From Ricordea florida (taxonomy: Eukaryota; Cnidaria; Anthozoa; Corallimorpharia; Ricordeidae): a stretch of DNA of 64,000 nucleotides. The translations under genes and the position numbers were made by a program. This document shows, one piece after another, positions 48,890 to 59,278 of this stretch. Where the stretch lies: assembly GCA_949710005.1 (NCBI GenBank), contig OX453287.1:7844386-7908385 (forward strand). The letters are read 5' to 3'. Every line of letters starts with the position of its first letter. Position 1 is the stretch's first letter. Under the pieces are notes generated by a model. That model did no database searches. It had not been told where the DNA came from and saw only the letters and a program-made list of their open reading frames with translations.

Positions 48890-48965
48890 CATATCATTCT
48901 TTTTTAAACTCATAATTCTTTTTTATACTCATAATTCTTTTTTAAACTCATAATTCTTTCATTAA
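48890..48965. repeat. Short AT-rich tandem repeat
   Basis: Three to four copies of ACTCATAATTCTTTTTTA, just after the virus-like element. Confidence 0.75.
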
Positions 48966-49659
48966 ATATATCATTCTTTACCTTTCAATATATTGGTATT
49001 CATTAATTTGAAGAAGATATTTATTTATTTTAAGGGATCTTTTATAATGATATCATTATATACCATCCGAGAAAGTCACGCAATGGAAAAATGCATTTGT
49101 ACCCCCATAAAATGATTGACTAACCACATAATGATTAACCATAAAATGAAATGCACAACTACATAAATCATGCCAAAACTGCCACACATAGGGGTCGAAG
49201 CGCAAATTGAAATGATGAAATCAAAAATGGATTTTCGCTTATGAGAAAATGAGTGCGAGTTTTTGCCATGACAGACCAAGTAGTGATTTATACTAAAACT
49301 AAATAGAAACACAAAAAAAGTTGTCGTAGGCTATTTTCTAAAAGAAATAGAAAACATTTTCTTCGTGTTTCTATCGAGTTCTATTTCTTAATTAACACTT
49401 TCACTATTAAGATCGTAGCAGCAATTCTCCTCAACAAGTGCCATATTATTTCACAGTAGAGGATATGGAGTTAAATCATCCCACTATCCTCGAATTGATC
49501 ACTTGCCCAATTCTCATCATTAATTCCCTTGCTACGGTATTGATATTGAAAGAAGAAGTTTTATATTGATGACATCTGGAAGTAAAAGGTTTAAAGAAGT
49601 GGAACATTCCATCCCATTAATAGGTGTCCAGAAAACTCTACCGGTTGAAACACAGTATA
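48966..49659. other. No feature seen
   Basis: AT-rich, no domain or clear repeat. Confidence 0.5.
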
Positions 49660-49660
49660 G

Positions 49661-49700
<40 letters not shown>

Positions 49701-49722
49701 TGATGATGATGATGATGATGAT
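49660..49722. repeat. (AAT)n / (GAT)n microsatellite
   Basis: Thirteen or so AAT units run into about eight GAT units. Confidence 0.95.
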
Positions 49723-49852
49723 AAAAACAAACAAACGCTCCTTCCTCTTCAAATTACGCTGCGTTGGAAAAATTCTGGTCTGGAAGAATTGTCACGTGAC
49801 GAGCCAGACATCATGTGTTATGGAGACATTATTATATGACTAGCTCCGTGAG

Positions 49853-49921
49853 CGGGCAAGATGAACCGAATCTCGCGCTGTGATTGGCTACCCGAGCCGG
49901 CAATATGGAGCTATCTTGCCC
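49853..49921. repeat. Short foldback, ends GCGGGCAAGAT / ATCTTGCCCGC
   Basis: 11-bp perfect inverted ends around 47 bp. The end word also appears at 8,999, so this is a dispersed family. Confidence 0.65.
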
Positions 49922-52252
49922 GCTCGGGATAAGGGCTTTGTCCCGCAAGGAAAATTCATCCGAGGCGAAAGCCGGTTTACCAAAATTTTCTTTCTTAGTT
50001 TTTCCCTGAAAAGGTTCGTGAAGCTTTGTTAACATATTCACATTTTGGAACACCAGTAGATTTTTTACTGTTTAAACAGATCGGGTTATAATCTGTAGTT
50101 ATTAAGCTTTCAAAAAATATACGGTTTATATGGGTTTTTGTTAAAACCAAGAGCGCTAGAGCTGACCGCTTGAATGGTCAAATGGGTTATACTGATACCT
50201 TGCAGAGACAGCCTACCCACCTTACCCAGCTAAGTAATTTTTACACACATCCCACCATGCACCTCGGTTTAGTCGTGAGGAAGCCATGGCGGAGTAAGTT
50301 GGTTCTACAAAATTGCTACATTTGTTGTACATTCATACCGTTTTCTGTATTTTCCCTGTATCTTACTTTAATCACATCACTTTCAAATATTTAGTTGTTT
50401 CTTTTTACGTGGGAAAGATTATTTGGGACCCTCATGTCTATGTGTGAAGTTTGTAGACCTCGAGACCGTTGAAGGTACGTAAATTTAGTCTGAATTCTTT
50501 GTTTTGCAGACTTGATATCAAATATATTTTCCCTTTATTTTTTCATAATTCTCCCTTGCTTGGTTTTACAAACAGAATCGTTCAGTAGTCGTACAGAACC
50601 AATTTATCGTTTGGCGGTAAATTCAAACATTCAATATGTCCGTGTAATTTGCATATCACTCTACTACCTTTCCTTTGTCTTCATGTATTATTCTTATTAG
50701 TCAAGTTAAGGCTGGTTCCCCCTGTTGAAACTAGCCCTAAATGTAATCTTGTTTTTTAAACCTACGTGATGAGTTTTGCGCTACATCCCCTTTAGGTTCT
50801 GGTTATGTGCCCACTGCAACTGGATTTCTTGACCTTGAAGAGTTTAAATTGGGACCAATGTTATCTGAACCACGCGTTAAATTATATTTACATGCCTACA
50901 GATTTATTTTATTTCTAGTCAAGTCGTAGACAGGCATTGGACTTGGCCTGCACATGCTGACCTAGCATTGAAGGTAAGATCATACTTCTATCGATAATTT
51001 TGAAATTGACAAATGGCTAAAATTGTAGGAAAAGTGCAAAAATTACGTTGGAAATGTTCGATTTCCATATTTCAGTCAGAAATTCAAAGGATTTTTTAAA
51101 GTTCACATAGACTTATTAAAAAACCTCGAAGCAGAACAAACAAATCGCAACAGTGCCAAAGGACGTCTATTGTTCTCGCTATTGTTTTCTTGAAACAAAG
51201 GAGCGTATGCATAATGAAGTAGGGACCTGTGCGGAAATCTTGCCGAATTTTAATATTGGTCATTGCATGAGGTAAATATGGCTGCTGTGAGTTTCTTCGG
51301 CCATGGACTCAGTCATTATATAATGTTTAGACAAGTTGTTGTTTTTGTGAGAGAATTCTCAACTCTAGAATGTCAAGCTGATTTGATACCGAAATCTCAA
51401 AACCATTATCCAAGGAAGTGTATGGCATAATTTCTGCTCAGATCTTAAGAGTCAAAGGGTAAATCAGGCCAGGAAATTACAGAAAGGAGGAACGAGTACT
51501 GCAGTTACTGTTCTGTAACCAGAGGTAACCAGAACATATTTGGATTTGTTTTTATTGATAATGGCACTCCATCTCAACCAACGAATGCAAATAGTACAAT
51601 AGCAAATTCTTTTATTGAGAAAATCATTATGATGTTTCGTATAAATTTGACTGTTTTTATTTTGTGCACAAAGTTGATCTACAGCACCAAAAGAAAAATA
51701 TCCCTTAGGTTTTATAAGGGAATGAAATACTGTAACCATTTCATTTGATGGTATTTGTGCAACAGACAGTGACCAAAGTTTGAGCCTAAAGTTCCTATTT
51801 ATTTCTATCCTTGAAATCAAAAACAGAGTACTGGTAAATAATTAACAGAACAAATAATTTGATTGCAGTCTTGAAATATGCAATAACAATTTTCCAAATT
51901 ATTATTATTTTTTGTTGTTCATTGATGGAATCCCTATAGTTGTTTTAGCTTTTTGACAATTCCTAATGTAGGGGCTTAAAGATTGTGCACGAGTGTTCTT
52001 CACAATTACAGGGTTTTGTTGATTGGATAAAATTGTCTGAATCAAATAATTCATTGTTAAACACAAGAATGTAACTGCATGCTTTAAAGCTGTTATCTAC
52101 CACCTTGAATTTATGCCATCGTAATATAGTTATAAACTTTTGATCTGTGTTGCTGCATGAATTTTCTGTGGTCTTTGTCCACTTTCATTTTTAACTCGTG
52201 GATACGCGAAGCGTATTTGCGAGTTTTTGTGGGGACTCCGATATGCAAATTG
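49922..52252. other. Non-coding stretch, possible spliced transcript
   Basis: No protein domain. Strong plus-strand splice-like sites occur: GAAG|GTACGT near 50,473, TTTTGCAG near 50,509, TTTCTAG near 50,919 and GAAG|GTAAGA near 50,973. These may belong to a non-coding RNA ending near 54,490. At 51,216 AGTAGGGACCTGTGCGGAAA matches the repeat at 58,758. Confidence 0.3.
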
Positions 52253-52286
52253 TCACTCACTCACTCACTCACTCACTCACTCACTC
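52253..52286. repeat. (TCAC)n microsatellite
   Basis: About eight TCAC units. Confidence 0.95.
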
Positions 52287-52449
52287 CAGTGTAGACATCT
52301 TCGTAATTAGTCGGATAGAACTCGGGGGCACCGATATGAAGACGACAATTGTCGTGACCGAAGTCACGGAAGTCTGTTGATGAAAGTTCACGCTGAAAGT
52401 GTATCGTACCGTTGCCAGAGTTTGTAATGATTTTGTAGCTTAAGAGGAC

Positions 52450-52660
52450 GATTAGCGAGGCCCTGTTAGGGGTAAATTTCGACAAGCGACGTGGCCTTGA
52501 AACGGCGACATAAAGGACCTGAAATGGCGACGAACGACGAGCCGCTCACGGGAAATTACGACAGCGACCTTCGACCTTCCGAAATTGCGACGTGAAAAGG
52601 TTTGATACTCAGACACGCGACATAAAGAACCTCACTAACAGGGCCTCATTAGCGGTCTTA
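52450..52660. repeat. Foldback repeat around GAGGCCCTGTTAG
   Basis: GAGGCCCTGTTAG at 52,457 is mirrored by CTAACAGGGCCTC at 52,636; the words extend imperfectly to about 22 bp. The centre has repeated CGACATAAAG. Confidence 0.65.
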
Positions 52661-54800
52661 CTAAAATCAAAAGGAGTTTAAATGTTTCCAGTTAGGACAA
52701 TAACCAACTTGGAGACTGAATTTCATGAGCCTTTTACTCGGCCAGGCGCTAAACGTGAACAGATGATAATTCCGACATCGACCGCCATCGACCGTCCCCA
52801 AGATTACAAGCAGTATATGAATTTCAGTTGGCTCGAAAGTGATCTGAAGATGAGAAAATCTCTTGCTAATGTAGTAAGCTTTGATGAGAACTCATAGAGC
52901 GAAATTAGCACTTGAATGAGAACTTATATGAGCGAAATGAGTACTCGTTATTGAACGAAACTACTACTGAAAACAGAATAAATTGACGAGTCCATGATGT
53001 GAAACCGAAGAACTTCTGTGGCCAACCTGGATAAGAAACATCGCATGGAGGACGTTTCTACTGATTTAAGTGTTAGTACGAACAGGAATGGAGTTGGAGA
53101 AGTATTGGGACGGTCAAGAAGTATGTCAACGCTTACCATTTAATATGGAGGCGCATGCCATGGCGGAGAACCATGAAGATTACAATGTAAGAAAGTCATT
53201 AAAGGGTTCGAAAAGAGTAAGTCATGTAGAAAATGTATTAAGCGTTATATTATATACAATACACCACAAGCCGTTACAATGAAAAGTTTTCTGTCTATTG
53301 ATTTCCGAATTTACCTTGAAGTGAACTAGATTGTGTTGAAGTAGACATGTTGGAAAAATAGGCTTACCTGTTTTGCTTACTGTTGTGTGACTCATCATAT
53401 TTACATTGTAAAAACAAGAAGTTATAAGGATAAAAACAAAGATGTATTGCTGTATTAATGATGGCAAGTGTGATTTTTTTGAAGTGCAACCCTGAATATA
53501 TATACCACTGATAACCTAAAATGAGATGGTAATGTAAATAAACTAATTCAACTTGATAAAGGATTGAGAGTCTTGAGGATTTTAAGATCATCACTAACAT
53601 ACTTTGCAAAAATGCAAGAAAGACTTGTTTGGTATGATTCGTCAGCTGGGCTGTCCTACATGGTTTTGTTCATTATCAGCTGCAGAATCAAGGTGGATAT
53701 TTCTGTTGAATACATTGAATAGACTTGTAGACAACAAAAACTATAATGATGATAAAATTGACAATGTCATGGCAACAAAATTCAGACCTTATTCAGAAGG
53801 ACCCTGTTACATGTGTTAGAAACTTCGAACTCACAGACAGTGAGCAGCAGGATACCAGAACTACATTTGTTTTCGGTGCCATTTAATCCTGTACCCTTAT
53901 GTTAAGTTATCAAATTTGTTAACAACTGTATGCTTGCCACCTGCCTTATAACTGATGCCTAGTGTAGTCAAATGATTGGCGCCATGTACTCACTGTATGT
54001 TTATTTCAAAAAGCTACTACGCTCCCTGGTCACTTTTATGTTGTGATTATAGATTATTAAAATTATCTTCAAGTTCATTCAATCACAACTCTGAAAAAAC
54101 ACCTCGTTAATTTTTAAATTATTTCTTTTTTCTCTGTTTTGTAAACATATCCACGAGTTCACCATAGTCCTACTTTGATTCCTTATTGTAATGGAAAACA
54201 TTGCACTGGCATATGCAAATTGGCAAACTCAACTTTGATGCCAACACAGTTGAATTTTAGAGGCAGATTCAAAATTTGGTGCAGTATTTCGGTTGAGAGA
54301 AAACTTGCTTGAACACTTGTACTCCTACATGTAATTTTAGTCCTAAGGGCAACTCAGTGTCAAATTGCAACTCGGTGCATGTCTAATTGCTGTTTGTATT
54401 ATTTTTCAGGCCTTGTTATTATGATCACAGTACAAGCCAAAGAACAGAAGAAATGTAACCAGACTGTACACTGTTGAACCCAATAAAGAGTGTTGAACCT
54501 GACGATCAGAGTTTGTAAACGTTAAACCAGTGCGCGAGCATCAGGTTTTAGGTGGCAGCGGCCGTTTCCAAGTCTCTTTTTGGCATCAGTACGCATGCGC
54601 GAAAAATTTTGTTGGAACATGCGCAAGAAATTTTCTCGATTTTGAGTCACTGCGCATGCGCTAAAATTTTTGCTTGAAAATATACTAAGTCTCTATTTTG
54701 CCTTTCTTCACATGCGCGAATATTTAATAATGCACTGGTTTAATATTTGCACTCTCTACTTGCAGTCTCTTTTCTCTATTTGCATAACTTGTCTTTCCAG
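52661..54800. other. No gene recognised
   Basis: A possible last exon of a plus-strand transcript begins after TATTTTTCAG near 54,412 and holds AATAAAGAG at 54,482. Frames here are short. CGCATGCGC words appear from 54,590. Confidence 0.3.
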
Positions 54801-54819
54801 CAGCACCCTGTACAAATTG

Positions 54820-54990
54820 GCCAAATTTTCCCGCCAAAAGACTTAGAAAAAATACTAGGGCGCTAAATACGCATGCGTCAATTTTTTTTTAAAATTTCTA
54901 GGGTGACCCCTGTTCAAATGTTGGCAATTTTACCGCCAAAAGACTTAGAAAAATACGGCGTGCCAGATACGCATGCGCCGTTTTTTTTTT
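54820..54990. repeat. Two-copy tandem repeat with CGCATGCG words
   Basis: CCGCCAAAAGACTTAGAAAA occurs near 54,832 and 54,939, each followed by ATACGCATGCG and a T-run. Confidence 0.75.
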
Positions 54991-55059
54991 TTAAAAAAAA
55001 TTAAAGGCTCATGGTCATTAAAATACAACTCATTTTCTTCTCTTTCATTTCTTTATTTA

Positions 55060-55665
55060 AGTGACAAGCATTGCTTTGTCTGCCGGCAAGCCAAGTGAAA
55101 TCCTCCATTCATGCTGGAATTTTTGTTGTCGCTAACGCTCCAGCATGAATAAAGTCTTGCTCGCAAACAAAGCAAAACTTGCACTTTACATTTCTAAGTC
55201 TACAACGCGAAGAGAAGCGCCACTTCGTCTGCCCGCCAAGATAAATTCTCAATTTACACCAAAATACTCTTTCTTGAAGTTCCGTGTTTGACTGCAAGTA
55301 AGCCAGCATGAATTGAGTTTTAACTTGGCTCACAAACAAAGGGAAACTTGCCTTTTACATTTCCAAGTCTAACAACGCAATTAGAGAAGCTTCATTTCGC
55401 TGATCGCCAGGTCAAATTCTCAATTTCTCTCCGACCAGTGATCTTTCGACCACACTGCAATGTAAATAAAAATTAAACTTGGCCCACAAACAAAGTGAAG
55501 CTTCCATCCCCCCTATAATTCTAAACTACGACACCAAACTTTGCTTTGCCGGCTTGCCTAGCAAAATCCTCGATTTTCACAGGAGTATTGCTTTACCTGA
55601 AGTTTCGTTTTTACCTTCAAGTACTCCTGCGTAAACCGAGGTTTAACTTGGCCCGCTAATTCAGC
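55060..55665. repeat. Old tandem array, period about 155-170 bp
   Basis: Diverged words of the type CTTGGCCCACAAACAAAG recur near 55,157, 55,325, 55,479 and 55,648. Matching is imperfect, so the array is old. Confidence 0.5.
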
Positions 55666-56201
55666 GATATAATTTGAGTGCGTGCAATCATTGCGCCAAA
55701 CTAGAATTTTAAAGAGCGCTCCTGACATGACTGCCAAACATTTTTCAGGTTGTTGTAGCTATATCTTAACTTTTGAAAATTGACTAGCATAGAAAAAGTT
55801 CGAAATTCCCATTAACGCATCTAGATCACGGGCTCCTAACACCAAGTAATACAAGTTTTCGTTCTAAGGATGAGGAACCTTTGAGCAAACTAGACGGCTT
55901 CAGACGCAATTGAGCTCTATCTAATTAAGTTAGTCTTAATTATTCAGCTTAACTGAAGTTCTCAAAAACGAGCCACTTTTCTGAATTCATAGTCTTGATA
56001 TGAGACCGCAAAATGCTTTTCTTCGTTGCTTTTGTCGGGTTATCTATCTTTCACTACGACAAGTTGTGGAGTTTAAAATAATTTTTCAAATGCTCGGACT
56101 TTTTTTCTTGTTTTTTTTTTTTTGCGGTAAAAATGTCGAAGATTTAATCAAGTTGTACAAGCCAAACGCATACCAATTGTTGTAAGAGAAAGCACCATGT
56201 A
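55666..56201. other. No feature seen
   Basis: AT-rich; no domain or clear repeat. Confidence 0.5.
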
Positions 56202-56619
56202 AGGGACCGTTCATTTTTTAAGGGTTAGGGGGGGCTGGTGGGATTTGGGGGAGTGTCAGTGGGAAATTGAGTGACCCCCCCTCAGCTTGCCAATTTTTTC
56301 ACGTGACCCCCCCTCAAAAGGAATTTTTGTTGGGATGACCCCCCCCTTGGCCACCTCGAAAAGATGTTTATATTTCGTGAATAAAGCAAGAGAATTTCTC
56401 ATCAATTTATGAAAACTTCATACCACTTTTTTTCGCTCGACCCCCCTTTGTCTTCATTTGTTTTGGGGTGGCCCCCCCTTTGAAGCCATTTTTTTCGCGT
56501 GGCCCCCCCTCAAATCCCACCAGCCCCCCCTCAAATCCCACCAGCCCCCCCTCAAATCCCACCAGCCCCCCCTCAAATCCCACCAGCCCCCCCTATCCCT
56601 TAAAAAATGAATGGTCCCT
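56202..56619. mobile_element. MITE with 40-bp inverted ends and C-rich core
   Basis: AGGGACCGTTCATTTTTTAA at left is mirrored by TTAAAAAATGAATGGTCCCT at right, continuing into GGGGGGGCTGGTGGGATTT. Contains a four-copy 21-bp tandem (TCAAATCCCACCAGC plus C-run, starts 56,510, 56,531, 56,552, 56,573). Confidence 0.85.
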
Positions 56620-56623
56620 AAAT

Positions 56624-57272
56624 TAGGCATTTACACAAGTTGCTCGGCAACGTTTTGGCAACTTTTGCCTCTTCGAGCAACTTTTTGGCAACTTTTGGAT
56701 TTGAGCAACTTTCCGGCAACTTCTTTCAATATGAGAAATTTATACTTTTTTAACAGAAAAAAAAGCCTTTTTCCATAATTTTCGTAAATATCAGTGTTTA
56801 AATTTGACCCTCCTTAGCTGACTCTATCTTTGATTGATAGATTTGCTCTTTCTGTGCACGTGAAGATCACCACATATCGTTTCTGGGTTGCTGTGTTTCT
56901 GAAGAAATATACGGTCAGCGGTATCTATGTGAACACGTTTCCAAAATGGCGGATAGTCTTAGTCAGTGAAGCGAAACATATTCCAGCTCGGAAGACTCTG
57001 CTAGTAACGACTCAAGTACCGACCCAATCGAAGTAGCAAAAACACGAACAGCAAAAACAGGCATTAAAGTTTTGTGAGTACGTAATCTTCAGAGGTTTAA
57101 AAATTATTTGTGTATTTTTAAAATCTGATTAGAAGCAAATACTAAATTTTTGGACTTGAGAAACGAGCAACTTTTGAGCAACTTTTTCGTAAAAAGAGCA
57201 ACTTTTGGGCAACTTTTGAAGATTTTGTTGGAAACTTTTAGCACAAATCCGAGCAACTTGTGTAAATGCCTA
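56624..57272. mobile_element. hAT-type MITE, 649 bp, perfect 8-bp duplication
   Basis: Ends TAGGCATTTACACAAGTTGC and mirror; CCCTAAAT flanks both sides (56,616-56,623 and 57,273-57,280). Subterminal GCAACTTTTGGGCAACTTTT words repeat at both ends, likely transposase-binding sites. It landed on the last bases of the MITE at 56,202. Confidence 0.9.
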
Positions 57273-57280
57273 CCCTAAAT

Positions 57281-58413
57281 CCGCATGTCCGCATAATTAT
57301 TTTCAAGTTGTAAAATATGAGGTTAATTATTAAGACAAAAGGTATTCACACCTAAGACTTGTCACAAGTCGACCTCACGAGTTACTCAGGAGCGGAGGGA
57401 GGTTTCACGCCAGGCAACGGCTGAGCGAGCGACGAAGTCGTGAGTCGTCGTTCCGCACCATATCAAATTTGACGAAGACCTGGGCTGGTTTCCTTTAAGT
57501 GGGTGCATCGCGAAGTTCTACGGGCATTTCCCATTGAAAAAAAATCTCGGTAACTACTGAAATTAACCTAGACTTAAAATACCGTCTTTGTTTGCTTAAT
57601 TAAGTTTCTCTTGTAAGTTTTGTTTTATTGTAAGTTTTGTTATTATCGTTAAATTGTAAGTTACGTTAATATTGTAACTAGTAGGTAATTTTTGTATGTA
57701 ATGTAATGTAAAATATTGCAATAAAAAAAGTCTTAATCCGTCCAAAAAAAAAAAAAAAAAAGTTTCTCTTTCACCGTACAAAAATTTTCAAGTCCAGTGG
57801 AAATTTCTACCTTTGAGGCTCTAACTAGATTTTTCTCTGTATCCAGATGGAACGTCTCGCTGGTCCTTCCTCTCCGTTGCATTGTCTTGTAAGGATTTTC
57901 ACGTGAAACCTCAAAAATAATACGTGGAAAACTTTAACTTACAACGTCTTGTTTTATACATTCTTATCAAAACATTTCCAAGTTAATTATTAATGCTAAG
58001 TTTGCGAAGCTGACGGAGCGAAAAATGATTTACGCCGTCAACTTGTAACAATAGGTGATATCCCCGTAAAGTTAAAGCATTTGTAAAAAACACGAGGTGC
58101 CTGATAAGCAGTATAGAATCAATTGTCTAGTTTACCATAGCTAATCCCTCTGAGTAGTCCCTCTGACACGCCCAAATTTGCATACTTAACAGATCAAACA
58201 AAACAAGGGCGGTTCCCTTGGGAATTAATTTTTTCGGGTAGAGTTTCCCGTGCAGACTTTTCGTGCTCCAGGTTTTTGCGGAGGGGTAACGCAATTCAGT
58301 GGTGCGACAGAAATAAAGATACAGTAAACTATATTTGGGGCTTATATGTCACAGAAATTCACGCAATTTTGACTCTTCAAACGATCCATTATCAAAGACT
58401 CGGGAAACAGGTG
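57281..58413. other. No gene recognised
   Basis: A 17-base A-run at about 57,745 may be the tail of a retroposed sequence. No domain is visible. Confidence 0.4.
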
Positions 58414-58513
58414 CTATCAAACGAGTTGATAAGGTCAGTTATACGACCGTAAGATAAGAAGCGCCTTTGTCACCTTACGGTCGTACAACTAACCTTATCA
58501 ACTTGTTCGATAA
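58414..58513. mobile_element. Foldback MITE, 100 bp with about 39-bp arms
   Basis: TATCAAACGAGTTGATAAGG and onward to GACCGTAAG is mirrored at 58,475-58,513. Shares ACAAGTTGATAA and CCGTAAGGTG-type words with the element at 31,943, so likely one family. Confidence 0.8.
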
Positions 58514-58670
58514 GTTTTATCCTTTTTTTGTACTTATTACCCAGCAATGCAACATCTTTTTCTTTATACTCGTCCTGTTTTAATTATCACGACCCTTAAT
58601 GATTGATGTAAAGTGTCTGGTATATTTGGATTGAGGATGACTTGATAGTTTCTTGGACTAAAAGGCAAAA

Positions 58671-58780
58671 TTTCCGTGCAGGTCCCTACATCATTATGCA
58701 TGCCGCAGATGAATTGTTTAGGGTAATGGACAAGTAAACATTTCTTGTTATTGCAGAATGAAGTAGGGACCTGTGCGGAA
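58671..58780. repeat. Inverted pair around AGGTCCCTAC
   Basis: ATTTCCGTGCAGGTCCCTAC near 58,671 faces GTAGGGACCTGTGCGGAAAT near 58,762. A third copy is at 51,220. Looks like the ends of a small foldback family. Confidence 0.65.
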
Positions 58781-58813
58781 ATCATTCCGGCTGAATTTCC
58801 GTATCATCCCATG

Positions 58814-59144
58814 TGTCCGGGGACAAATGGGTGGAGACTCAAAAACACCGTCCGGTAGACAAATGACACTGGGATTTTGGCTTTACGATGCTTTACTGTT
58901 TTAACACTAACGTTACACAGATTTCGGAATACCGTACGTCTCACCTTTCTTCGCTGGATTACGGCAACCCGCAAGAAAAACACGATGAGCGTCTCCGCAC
59001 TATTAGCTTGATAGATTTTTTCTCACGAGCACATGGCAAAAACAGAAACTTGATATCCCGTGGAACGTTGGTATTTGCTCGAATGGATATCGTGATCGAT
59101 ACGGACTACTGGAATTATAAACATGTTGAGGAATAACCTCAACA
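58814..59144 (-). repeat. Putative 3' LTR of the BEL/Pao element
   Basis: On the minus strand it begins TGTTGAGGTTATTCCTCAAC, 135 bases after the pol stop, and would end CCCCGGACA, giving the standard TG...CA. The partner LTR is outside the window, so the borders are estimates. Confidence 0.4.
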
Positions 59145-59278
59145 TCCCGAGGGGGTAGGCTGAAAGAACCTAGCTTAATACAATGAAAAACGAAAGATAC
59201 AAAGTTAACAACTTATGGAGTACAATGTCCTAGTGTTCCTGTCACCTTATCTCGCCTCTTCGAGAAGGCACAACTTTG

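Noticed and set aside
49624-49839. Frame with poly-Asn and poly-Asp
   Set aside because: Product of the AAT/GAT microsatellite.
58888-59136. Plus-strand open frame of 82 codons
   Set aside because: It lies within the probable LTR and has no recognisable domain.
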